From Struthio camelus (taxonomy: Eukaryota; Chordata; Aves; Struthioniformes; Struthionidae): a DNA stretch of 64,000 nt. The notes under the pieces are model-generated. The model saw only the letters and a list, made by a program, of their open reading frames with translations, searched no databases and was not told the origin of the DNA. The stretch is from positions 4,018,517 through 4,082,516 of the forward strand of contig NC_090956.1 in NCBI RefSeq assembly GCF_040807025.1, read 5' to 3'. Shown one piece after another: positions 29,001 through 49,800 of this stretch (its first letter is position 1; each line of letters opens with the position of its first letter). The position numbers and the translations under genes are program-made.

Positions 29001-29766
29001 TGCCCTAATCTCGTATTTTATTAGTCTACAGCATACGTCGTACCGCTCGTCTAGGCTCTCTGCGCCCCCCCCGGAAGAGGAGTCCCCGAGCGCGGCTGCG
29101 TTCCCACACCGGCAGGCTGGCGGAGGCGAGCCCCGCGACCGCGCACAGCCCCGCGCCGCGCACCCGGGAGCCCCCCCACGCGCCTGCGCGCGCGGGGCGC
29201 CACCCCGCGCCCTGTGGCTGGCACGTGACCCGCCCTTTGGACCGCACCACCCGCGCCGGGCAAGGGCGGGGGTGCGGCGCCGGCTCAAGGCCCAGCGCCT
29301 GCGGTGGTGGCAGGGCGGCAGCCCGTCCCTCGCTCGTCTCAGGGGTCGGGGCTCTTTCTCGGCGCTGGGTCGCCCGGCGAAAGAGCCGGAGAGGGAAGGG
29401 AGGAGCCTTCGGCCAGAGCTTATCGCCCCCCCTACTTTTAGGGAGTGGTTCTGCCCAACGCGTGTGCAAAGGGCGGTCGTGGACCGAGCCATTGCCGAAC
29501 CGGGGGGGGATGGGGGGAAGCGGCCACTCGGGGAAGCGGCCAGCAGGTGTCGGCTCCGTACCGGGGACGAGGAGCTGCCGGCGCCGCTGCGCTGCCGCGC
29601 TCCTTGCTCCTTGCCGCCCCTTGACGGCGGCCCGAGCGGAGCCGAGAAGTCATCTCCTTCCCCCTCCCCCTCGCCGTCGCGTAGGGATGGTACAGGCCGG
29701 TGGGTCAGTCAGTGTCAGGCGCGCGGAGCCACGGGACGGGCCGGGGCGGGGGAGCCCGGAGCCGCG
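29000..29766 (+). promoter_or_regulatory. FLCN CpG-island promoter and noncoding first exon
   Basis: Base composition changes abruptly to CpG-rich at about 29050. A consensus splice donor (GCG|GTGAGT) at 29766/29767 most likely ends a noncoding first exon, since the next acceptor (CTGCAG at 30382-30387) opens the exon that carries the FLCN ATG 30 nt later. A CLEAR-like E-box, GGCACGTGAC, lies at 29220-29229, matching the TFEB/TFE3 consensus at 9 of 10 positions. The transcription start is not determined. Confidence 0.7.
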
Positions 29767-29779
29767 GTGAGTGTGGGGG

Positions 29780-29809
29780 GGTCCGGTCCGGTCCGGTCCG
29801 GTCCGGTCC
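29780..29809. repeat. (GGTCC)6 pentanucleotide microsatellite
   Basis: Six tandem GGTCC units begin 14 nt after the donor of the noncoding FLCN exon, inside FLCN intron 1. Out to about 30000 they are followed by imperfect repeats of the motif GAGGCGTCCNGGCC. Confidence 0.9.
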
Positions 29810-30417
29810 CGTCGGGCCTGAGGCGTCCTGGCCCGGACGGTCCGGTCCTCCTCACGCCGTCCGGCGGGGCCCTGAGGCGTCCAGGCCTGGTGGGGGCATC
29901 GGTCTGGCCTAGTCTCGCCCCCTCAAGGCCGAGGTGTCCGGGCCTGGTGCCGGCTGAGGGGAGGTCGGTCCAGGCTGGGGTGTCCGTGAGGCGCGGGGCC
30001 GGGTCTGCCGGGGGTCCCGCTTCTCTGGTGCGGGTCTAGCACCCCGGCGAGCAGCCAGCCCGCTGCCTGCTTGGCAGAGGGGTGACTGTGGATCTGCCCT
30101 TGCTCTGCTACGGTCCCGGCTGCGGAGCGGTCAGGGATGACGAAGGCCTGAGTTTGGTCTGCCCTGTGGGGAACTTGGTGTCAAGGCTTCGCTTGGGCAA
30201 AGAGAAGACACTCTGCAAGCTGCTGCTGGTGTCTTTCAGCATGGGAAAAATGGACTGAGCGTGTAGTCCCTTTAGCTGAGCTTAGCCCCACGATCTCATG
30301 GAGGAGCGTAGAGAAGGACTTGTGCCGAGGGGTGTTTTAGCCTCTGTTTGTTTTACTGATGTTGCGTGCTTCCTTGCTTTCCTGCAGGAGGCCTGACCTA
30401 TGTGCTGAGCTCTCACT

Positions 30418-40157
<9,740 letters not shown>

Positions 40158-40343
40158 GGGGTGCCCCGCCTCACTTGCTGCCCTCGGATACCTGCAGGGA
40201 ACCCGGAGTTATCACTGCTGAGCCTGCAGCGTGTGCATTAGGTGCATAGTGGAACTTCATCACTATTCTTGTGGTCCTCAAACTAACTTGAAGAGTGACT
40301 TGAGTCCTTCCTTAATTGCTGTGAGACTGGACTAATAAGTGCT

Positions 40344-40349
40344 AATAAA
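40344..40349 (+). terminator. Candidate FLCN poly(A) signal (proximal)
   Basis: AATAAA lies 187 nt past the FLCN stop. A later AATAAA at 41874-41879, with another copy near 41894, would give a 3'UTR of about 1.7 kb. I cannot tell from sequence which is used. Confidence 0.45.
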
Positions 40350-43000
40350 TAATGCTGCTGTCTGTCCTGAAATTCAACTCTAAATCTAGACCTGCAAACT
40401 CAAGACTAAAATTCAGCAACATGCAAAGAACCAGCATGAGTTAATTAAAATCCCATACTGTCATCATTAGGCGTTATTGTGTGGCAGTAGACGTCAGTTT
40501 TAGATTTCATTGGCAAGACTCAGATACCTATGACAACGTCCAGAACTCCTGGAAATGGATATAACTAATCCCTCTGAATCCCACATAATATATTCTAAAG
40601 GTCTAAGAGAACAAGAACCAAAAATAAGTGACGAGTCACAGGGCATGGATCACATGTAAATTATTTAAAACCACTTCATGCTCAGCTTTGTGAAGAGACT
40701 ATTTTCTGCTGTTGCATAAGTCAAGAGTATCCTGTTGGAGTCATGTCACTCCAGTTTATTTATTTATATCTTAACTTGAGACAGTTTTAGCATTTGCTTT
40801 GTAAATCTTGCCTGGGAAGGAGAAGTGTAACACAAGAAGTCTCGAAATGCAGTCTGCTTGCCTCTTTAGAGGCTAAAATAGCTTGTTTTGCCTGTGGTTG
40901 CAAAACTTTCAATGAAGATAACCTCTCCAGGGTAAGGTCTCTGGTATTCTTCTGTCTTCAGAAATAGTTTTCTAGCTTCCTAATTAAGTTAAGCAGGAAA
41001 GAGCTAACCTATCGAAGCTCCATTGCTATGTAACCTCATGTTAGCCATTTTGAATGCTTAATAGTTTCATGACAACATTGGTGCGTTTTTTTTATTACCT
41101 AAACAGTCATTTCTTAACTGTATTGCAAGGAATTACTGTTTCTGTTGTGAAGTCATTTTTTTTCTGGATCATTGTTGGGAAAACTTGACGTGACCATAGA
41201 CACTTTTAACAAGCTACAGGCAGGTTTTACCCAGGTGACCTACTACACTCATTCAAACAAGACTCAAGCTCAGAGGGGATGTTCCAACTTGTTCACAAGT
41301 TCTGTTCTTATGTATAAAATATGCAGGTAGCTTTTGTCTGGAACACGTGTAAAATGGAGACAGGCATTAAATCTCCTTAAGAGCTATTTTTATAAAGCGG
41401 ATAAAGTCTATTTCTGTCTTGGTTTAATATTTAAAGTAAGCGTGTGTGCGTGTGTGTCTGTGTGTTGTGGCGGGGGAAGCAACAGTCAATCCACAAGGTA
41501 ATTTCTGCATTTTAGCTTCGGTGTAATTTGCAGAATTTGGCAGGTCTTTTCCTCTTAAGTTCTGTATATTAGTTTCTTACACACACGAGGCAACAGAGGC
41601 TCACGTACATTAATTTAAAATGCTTGATTCTGGACATAATCACAGAATATTCAAACAGCGAACAGACACTTAGAAAGCAGCATTGCTCTGTTACTTCAAG
41701 TACTAACTCGCTATTTAATTTCAGTGTTCACAAAAAGGCTTGCACTTCCCAAAATATCAATAAGGAAACATGAGACAGAAGAGGTGCTCAAGCTCGATCC
41801 ATAGGAAAGAAAGCTTTTAATAATATATGCACCTTGCTTCCCACATGCTAGGGCTAGTAGTAATGAGGGAAAAAATAAAGCCCACTCATAGCAAAATAAA
41901 AGTGACAGAAGTAATTAGGAAAACATGGACTAGTGAATTAGCATTTCTGGTACCATAATAAATGGTCTCTGTTGTGGCTACCAAGAGGAGAAAGTGACCC
42001 ATTCATCACAAATACTTCTTCAGCTTAACACTTGAGAAGATGCTGTGCTCACTGAGGAACTAAGTTCTTTCTTGTGATCTAGTACTTCTATTTGAAAGCA
42101 GTTCTGGTCCGATTCAGAGCTGCATAATACAACAGGTAAGACATTACATGGCATTTACGGCTTGGACACCTGAACTTTTTCCATGCTTACCTTTTTTTAA
42201 AATGTAGCTCTTCCGAGCAAGCTAGCATTAACAACCTCGTCTATCTGGAGCATGCAGTTTGTGTGTAAATACCCATTACCGAAGCCCATGTTTCGGAGCA
42301 GAGCAGTGTGGTCTCTTTCAGAACAGCAAAAGGGTAATCACAGGGTCGAGCTTGAGACATCGTCCTCTGCTTCTCTTTGCTTGTTGAAGCGTTGTAGGCA
42401 ACACTGATCTTTCTCCCTGCTAATCTGAAATTGGGCGTTGTCACAAACAGGACCACCAGGGAATCGCTGGACAACCTATCAGCTACGAGCCATAGTATGG
42501 AAACCACTAACGTAACACTTAGAAGATCTCCACAGGAAAAAATGGGAAGGTTGCTGAAGTCTGTAAACCCAAGGTGCCCGCTTAGCATAAACAGATGTGC
42601 TTGCCTGCCAGAACAGATCTGTATTCAAGATTACCAAAGTAATTGTCTGGGCAAGTTCTCGCAGCTCTCAGCCTGGGCTACGGGCACTCGTTTCGCCGTC
42701 AGCGGTAGCTGGAATGCGCACGCTGCTCTTAGTGTAACTTCATTAACAAAAAAAGCATGTCTGCAGACATCTTTCACCACCCTCCTTTCCTCCTCCGGAT
42801 GATACGCCTTAAAGACAAACTGACTGAAGGAAGACGTTTCTTTATTCCAGTAGGACTTCCTTTTCTGCGTGGCTGAGCAGCGTATACCTGGAAGGAACGG
42901 AGTCGATGTGACAAAGACTCTCCCACCAGCACGAAGGCGTTTGTTTCGGCTGCGGTTAGAGCCGAAGCCTTTTTGTAGTGGTTCTGCTGACCCCATCCAA
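40350..43000. other. FLCN 3'UTR continuation and FLCN-PLD6 intergenic sequence
   Basis: AT-rich unique DNA. It contains a short imperfect GT-rich tract near 41442-41466 and the distal AATAAA candidates at 41874 and 41894. No supported exon; the plus and minus ORFs near 42240-43100 (up to 123 aa) lack any domain or splice structure. Confidence 0.45.
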
Positions 43001-43499
43001 ACCTCCCCCCACCCACACCCCGTCCGGGCAGGATCCCGACTGGGTGATGACCCCTGCAGCGGGCCGAGGAAGAACCTGCTGAAGGTAGGCAGTGCAAACG
43101 AGCGGATTTCGTGGAAGGGCCGCGGTCACCTGCAGGCGGCCGAGGGGGGCCTGGGCAGGCCAGCCCGCCCGCCTCGCTCGCTCCCAGCCAGCGCGAGGGC
43201 CTCGTTTCAGACAGCCTGAGCCCTGAGGACTGAACTGAACGCCTTCGGGGCGCGGCCAGCTAAGCCTGCTCCCTCACGGCGGCACCCAGGACGCGAAGAA
43301 GGGTGCAGAGCTACGCCACGGTCACAGAGACAACTCCGGCCCACGGCCGCCGGACACCCACCAGCCGGGCCCTCCCCACACAGGCGACTTGGTGGGGGGA
43401 GAGAGGGAGGGGAACGGACCGAAAGGCTCAGGGGCCGCCCCGCGGATGAGCCGCCCCACACGCCCCTTCCTCCCCGCCTCGGGGCGCTGCCCGCCCCCG

Positions 43500-43679
43500 A
43501 CAGCCGCCCCGCGCCGGCGCACGCGGCGCCTCTGCGCATGCGCCAAAGCTCCAGCGCGAGCGGCGGCCGTTGGCGACGCGCGCAGGCGGGAAAAGCGGCG
43601 GCCGTTGGCGGCCCGCGCGCGCGGGCGGACGAGGCGGCGGCCGTGAGGGGGCGCCGCGCGCGGCTGAGGCGGCGGCGGC
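43500..43679 (+). promoter_or_regulatory. PLD6 CpG-island promoter with NRF1-like and MYB-like sites
   Basis: A palindromic NRF1-like site, GCGCATGCGC, lies at 43534-43543. Two copies of GCGGCGGCCGTTGGCG start at 43560 and 43595, exactly 35 bp apart. Each contains CCGTTG, which is the MYB site CAACGG on the other strand. The PLD6 ATG follows at 43680. MYB-family control of piRNA-pathway genes is established in animals; its use here is inference. Confidence 0.6.
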
Positions 43680-44639
43680 ATGTGGCCGGCGGGCGCCCGG
43701 CGGCGGGCGGGCCTGGCGCTGGCGGCGCTGGCGGCGGCGTTGGCCCTCGAGGCGCTGGCGGCGTGGCGGCGGCGGAGGAGGCGGCCGCCGCCCGTGCGCG
43801 AGGTGCTCTTCTTCCCGTCGCGCCTCACCTGCACCGAGGCGCTGCTGGCCGAGGCGGCAGCCCCCGGCACCTGCCTCTGCCCGCTGCCCCGCGGCGACTG
43901 CGCCCTCAGCCGCCTCCTGCGCCGCCTCCTCTCGGCCCGCCGCTCCCTCGAGCTCTGCCTCTTCGCCTTCTCCAGCCCGCAGCTGGGCCGCGCCGTCCAG
44001 CTGCTCCACCGCCGCGGCGTCCGCGTCCGCGTCGTTACCGACGCGCAGTACATGGCCCTCAACGGCTCCCAGATCGGCCTCCTGCGGCGCGCCGGTGAGG
44101 GAGCCGGCGGAGGGCGGCCGGCCGGCCGCCCCGGCGGGAGCTGGCAGCGCGCCGCGTTGCCCGACAGGAGGGTCACCGTGGGGCTCGGCACAGCCCTTTG
44201 GGCGCTGGGTGGCTGCTCGCGGTTACAACTGGCTGTGGGACTGACGCCTTTGGCTTCAGTTGCCGGCACGTTGTTGGTACGCCTTTCGAAGACATGAAGT
44301 TGCCCTTTTAGGAGAGTTAAAGGAGCGGGAGGGTTGTTGCAGCGTTGGGTTGTGCCTCTGAAAAGGAGACGTTGAAAAGGTTTTTATATCTTTGTAGGGA
44401 TCCCGGTACGTCATGACCAGGAGACTGGTTTCATGCATCACAAATTTGCTATTGTGGACAAGAAGATGCTCATCACAGGCTCCCTCAACTGGACCACTCA
44501 AGCTATCCAGAACAACCGGGAGAACGTACTGATTGTGGAGGATGAAGAGTATGTGAAGCCTTTTCTGGCTGAGTTTGAAAGGATTTGGGAAGAATACAAT
44601 CCCATCAATTATACATTTTTTTCCAAAGAAAATAAGTGA
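43680..44639 (+). CDS. PLD6: Mitochondrial cardiolipin hydrolase / Zucchini endonuclease (PLD6, MitoPLD), complete, 2 exons
   Basis: Coding exons 43680-44094 and 44398-44639 are joined by a 303-bp GT-AG intron and give 218 aa. PLD6 is a phospholipase-D-superfamily enzyme on the mitochondrial outer membrane. It cuts single-stranded RNA in piRNA biogenesis and has been reported to hydrolyse cardiolipin. Seen: a short hydrophobic anchor (about 11-29, [19 protein letters not shown]) followed by a run of Arg; a Cys-containing segment (C51, C65, C67, C74) matching the family's zinc-finger-like insert; the single HKD motif H152-x-K154-x4-D159 followed by GSLNW, so the enzyme would act as a dimer; and the conserved [11 protein letters not shown] and QNNRENVL segments. 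It ends right after the YTFFSKENK segment and lacks the roughly 30-residue tail of the human protein. The start has a purine at -3 and gives the anchor directly. Confidence 0.97.
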
Positions 44640-46860
44640 TTAAGCTGCTTCCCAGAGTTGGAGGAGTACTTACAAATGGCATTCATGGATTTTATTATTA
44701 CATATAGACATCAATATACGATCTCTTTGGCTGTAATTTAGCTCCTCTGCAGAAGCGGTGTGCTTTCTACCCTAAGGTGTCACAGAGCCGTTGCACGCTA
44801 AATGAAAGGGAATCGCCCAACTGTTTGCCAAGCTGTTTTGTGAGGATAGCTATGATAGAACTGCATCGGTAGAGTTCAGAAATTGAAGTGGTCTCAGTGC
44901 TGTGCCTGGGAGAAAACAAGGTAGTGTTTGCATGGTGCTTGGTATTTCAACAGTGAAACAGACGTTTATCAGCTTGTGATATTGCAGAGCGGAATTTTAC
45001 AACAATGACTCTTCTGCATCACTAACCCTAAAAGAAGAGTTAAGAAGGCTATGAACAAAGCTAGAGTTCCTATAGAGGGATTAAGCAACTTTATTACCTT
45101 TTCTGTTAGCATTAATTGTTGAAAGTTTGTAAATGGGATTGTGTGAAAAATACTAAGACAAATTAAAAATACACATTGAATGTTGATTACTATAGAAGGT
45201 TTGTTTTTTCTTTCATTTAGAAAGATTAGTAAAGTCGCAGTGTAAAAGTGACAGAACGGATACTAACACCAGCTCGTCCGCCAGTCAGCAAGCGTAGGGA
45301 AGTTTCTGGAAAGCAATGAGATAAACTGTTCTGCAGGAACAGTCAGTCTTGGCCTAAAAGCAAATAAGGCTGTAGTTAGGTTGCTGATTTTCAGAGCGGC
45401 GCTGTGAAAGGAAAGCCTGATCCGCGTAAGTAACAGGATACAGTTTCCTGATCTGATTCAGTGACCTCAGGAACGCTTGAAGGTGGCAGGAGGATGGGGG
45501 ACAGATGACAAGTGAAGAAGGCAAGATCATCCCTCTGGATGCAGTGGATAGCAGTGATGGTTCAGGAGTGCTGGGACTGCTGTGTTCCTGTCCAAAAGAC
45601 ATCTTCTGCAACAGTTAGGGGGTGCATTTGCCCAAGTAAGTATATTTTCTTTTGGGGTTGTATATTTTCCTTTAGGGTTCACCATCTTTTCACTTACTCT
45701 TTTGTCTTTAAATAGAATAAAGTTAATAAGATTATTTTTAGTCAGATTAATTCATTGTTGTACACTTACGTAAACTTCAATTTACGGTGCATTTAAGAGC
45801 TTTGTTGTTACCGTACTGGTAATTAACCAAGGTCTGCTTTTTGGGAACATGTGACTGTATCTTTGCCAGCAGAGGGAGCATAACATTAAATATGTTTTTA
45901 ACTACGTATGAGAGAAAGCTGATGTAGGAATGTTGTATTGGCTGTGATGTTTTAAGGTCATGCGAGAAGGAATTTGTAATATATTTTGTTAGACTGCTAA
46001 TACAATTGGAAAGCCATGGACAAATTTGGCCGTCCAAATTTGGAGCGTTTCTTTTTTTTTCCAGTCTGTATTAGTTGCTCTAGTAAAACATATAACTACT
46101 TTGTACAAATCTTGCCATTCTAAATACATTACAGAAATAATTTCTTTGGGGTTGAATAATCTCTGTCTTTACAGTTTAAGGTAGAACAAAGATTGGTGTA
46201 AATTTGATGAGAATTTTGAAACTCCTAAATATTCAAGTGTCTGTGTAAGAATTACTTTATACTGAATGTAAGGTTACTTTAAGTGCTCAAAATCTGTCTA
46301 AAAAGTCTCAACGTTCTCGTACCACAATTACTTTATACTGTAGTGCTGTGATTAGCCCTATTAAACGTGTCATTCTCGCAGGAAAGCTCAATAGCATCTT
46401 ATGTTTTCTGTACTTCAGACAGTCCTTGTAGATTGGTAGTTTCAAAGATTCAAGTCATTAAAACTTCCAATAGATCCTTATGCTTAGGTGTTATTTAGGA
46501 TGCAGAGAGTAACTGCAACAGATTATCGATTTGCTCTGTTCTGTTAGAGAAGGGTGGCATTGCTCTGGGGGGAAAAATGCCCGTTGCTCTTATCTGTACG
46601 TAGCAACAATGGGAGAAGCTGAGAAAGTTCATTCCCTGTTACATCCACTACAGCAGCATTAGCTTTACACTATTTTAACTATTTTACTGCTCTTCAAAGG
46701 GAGGTGAGATGTGCTACTTATTGCATTTTCTTTATTAGATACGATTGTAGAAGCAAACAGCTAACTCCGTTTCAGGCTCTGTCCTCTACTCCTTTCTTTC
46801 TGTAGTAATGTCCTTGTCAAAACAAACGCCTCACTACACAGCATGCAAAGGGTGGTGCAA
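44640..46860 (+). other. PLD6 3'UTR and PLD6-MPRIP convergent spacer
   Basis: AT-rich DNA between the PLD6 stop and the presumed MPRIP transcript end. AATAAA at 45716-45721 is a plus-strand poly(A) candidate about 1.1 kb after the PLD6 stop. No coding exon or RNA gene was recognised. Confidence 0.45.
45716..45721 (+). terminator. Candidate PLD6 poly(A) signal
   Basis: A canonical AATAAA on the plus strand, and the first one I found after the PLD6 stop. Assignment is by position only. Confidence 0.35.
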
Positions 46861-46866
46861 AAATAG

Positions 46867-46872
46867 TTTATT
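46867..46872 (-). terminator. Candidate distal MPRIP poly(A) signal
   Basis: TTTATT on the plus strand reads AATAAA on the minus strand. It is the furthest-downstream candidate for MPRIP. Nearer candidates on the same strand are at 53914-53919, 53824-53829 and 51422-51427, so alternative ends are possible. Confidence 0.35.
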
Positions 46873-49800
46873 ACGATATAGTTTATGTAAAGTTAGGTAA
46901 TTATATTTACAAAATAAAAATGATCAGCTACATCCACGGGAACCTAGCATGTCACACAAGATTTTGCAAGGAATAAATATTGTGACAAAACGTGACGTTT
47001 CTATTACAGTGAACAGTTGATCAGGAACAGTGGCTCTTAAAAAAGCACTGAAATAAAATGGAGTGGAAGGGAGAGGAGAAGGAGAAAAGATCCCACACAT
47101 ACTTAGAAACAGGAGCCTCAGACACACACAGTCTCCTCTGCAGAGGGAAATGAATCAAGTTTGGTACATCATTTCCTGGATGAATCTGGTTTTGTGGAAA
47201 CCTCCCTTTAAAGACATGCCATTCAGACCTACGTGTTGATTAGTTTTCAGAACAACCGTGGTTTCTCTTTCTCCTCGCTACCTTGCTGCAATTGTTTCTG
47301 AGTTCGATCCACAAGTTTTTCCAACAGCAGTGTAGCTGTAGCAATGCACAACTGCACAGAGACTTCTGTGCTTTATCTGTTGTCATTACTGCCACTCAGT
47401 CAAATTGCAGATTAGAGGTGGAGGGCATGCCTCTACTGCATCACCACAGGACCTGGAAAATTTACCCTTGTAGTTGACTCCTGCTTTTGCATTCTCATTA
47501 CTCAAGATTCCTTTTCCTTATTTCCATAAGGAGCAGAAGAGGGCAGAGGCTCTTGTAATACAAGCGATAGAGCATGGGGTGAGCACGTTTTAATCCAGAA
47601 CGAATCTCCTTCAGATATGGTTCGGTCACTGGTGAAAAGCGAGCACCGAACAGAACAGGCCTTCAGTTCTCATTACGTTGGTGGAGGAAGACTGACTATT
47701 AGTACCTGGATGTCCAGTGCGACTTCAGTTATCACCCAAAGACATACAAAGTTTCCTTCTCTCTCCCCAAAACTTTATCCCTTCAAAAAAATGATTCTTT
47801 AAAATCTCAAGACATCCCAGAACTCCAGGTCCCGGGAGGGTGAATACAGGTCAAAGATACAGGCCATCCTTATCTATTTCCTACTTACCATAGTCTTTAG
47901 TGTCTTACAACATACTTTGCTCTCTCTAGTTTAGAACAAAGAGTCAGTGTTCTTGTCGCATCCAGCACACAATCATCGTGTGAAGAAAGCAGGAAGAATG
48001 AGAAAATAGTTGTTTGTAATTGCACTAATTATTTACTAGTTCATGGCCAGCTGGATTAGTTCAGTTGATACCAACTTGACTGGCTAATCAGGTTTCTGCT
48101 AGTAAATCCCACACCCTTGGTTTCTTTTAGTAGTCTCAAAGTGCAGGCTGAGGCAAGGCAAACCACTAGCGCTGACACAGCTACGTTGTTTTCAGCCTGC
48201 CTGTTCCCTGGTCATGCAACAGTACTTTTGCATCCTCTTGTAAGAAAGGGTTTCTATTACAGCGGTAGGATCACAAAAGTTCAACTCAGTAGTAACTACA
48301 TTGTATTGAAAGTTATATTTAAACAGTTACATACTGTAAGTTACAGTAAACTTCCATGCTGTAGTACAATATGTATCTGCACGGCTGGGAGCTAGGTCTG
48401 TAGTTCCCTTGTAAAGTCCAAGTAGCCTTACAGAGTATCCTCGATGCTGATGCACAAGTGAGTTAAACCATTACACACTAGGTTCTGAGATCTGGGGACC
48501 TTACTTCACTGACTGCAACAGTCCTCTAAGTTACTGTGCAAGGATAGTTTATATGCTCTAGCACAAAGTAGTTACTACTTCTCTACATAGGTATAACAGT
48601 TTGCACACTCACGGTGTTAATGCCACCATCAAATGCAAGATTACTGCGTTCTCAGAATGAAAAAAAAGTTTATAGCGCAGTAGGGTTACAGTTCTCAAAC
48701 AGACTGTACACATTCTTTGGACAGGTATTTTCAAAACTAAAGGTATAGGTCAGCAGAAAATGTTTGAAAAGATATTTATAACAGTCATCAAAAACAAACA
48801 CACATTCTATCAGGGAAGATGGGGTGTGTTGAACATATTACACTCAGCGTTCCTCTTCCAGTCCCCAAATGGGACATCTGTATTAGAACAAGATTTAAAA
48901 ATCAAAAACACAACTTAGTCACAAAAGAGAACCCTCCACTAATTTCTGAGTAATAAATATTTACATTGCGTGCTTTGAATACTATACAGGTTTTAAATTA
49001 TTTTTTTTAAAAGAGAAGAATAACAAAGCTTTTTTAAAAAAAAATGGAAAAAAATTACAGAGGAAAGGCAAGCTACAGTGAGCGTGCATGTGCTTAAGTG
49101 TTCACAACAAACTAAGTACTGCATATGAACCACAAAAAAATGCAAAGGGCTAGTGGGATCCAATCAAGTATATAGTTGTTACAAAAGTGACACATTTTAC
49201 AATGCTGGGGGGAGGGGGGGGGCACAGCTTAAAAGCATTCCAGTCAACTTCTATTACAGAAGGAAAAAATAGCCTTTTTCTGGTTTGCAAATCAGCACAC
49301 AAGTTTAGTTTTGAAGCAAATGAATAAAATTTGCAGCTTCTTTTATAGGTGAGCAAAGAAAAGGTCACATTTAGAAAGGACTTGGTCTGTTTCAGGGAGA
49401 GAGGGTGCAAACAGTGGGAAAATTTTATGCAAAAGAAAAGAAATATTCAGAAGCAATTAGGAGGCGTGTATGCCTGCAGCTTTGTTGCACTTGAGTTTTC
49501 CTAAATCTTGCATGTCAGTACTATTAATAGTGTAGCCCTGTGTAAAATGCAGCTGCTTGCATTTTACATTACCCAATGTGTATATACTGTGCCTTTTAAG
49601 AGCATTTGAAGCAGAATACCTGCTAGAAGGACTTGTCCCATTTTGTACAGCAGGCACCTGGCCCACATCAAAAGGAGAAGCAACCTGCAGCGTGCTCTGC
49701 TGTGTCACAGAAACGTGCAGTGGGAGCTGTAGCTGGAATTTAAAAGCCTCTAGCGCACATGGGGAGCTCGATCTCCCTCTCTCCCCTCCTTCCTCCCCAT

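Noticed and set aside
28980-29492. 170-aa minus-strand ORF in the FLCN CpG island, suggesting a divergent gene
   Set aside because: Open only because the region is GC-rich. No domain, conserved segment or splice partner was seen; overlapping ORFs exist in the other frames.
43322-44269. 315-aa antisense ORF over PLD6 exon 1 and its promoter
   Set aside because: GC-rich shadow of the PLD6 exon. The composition is low-complexity Arg/Ala/Pro and the sense strand has a clear two-exon PLD6 gene.
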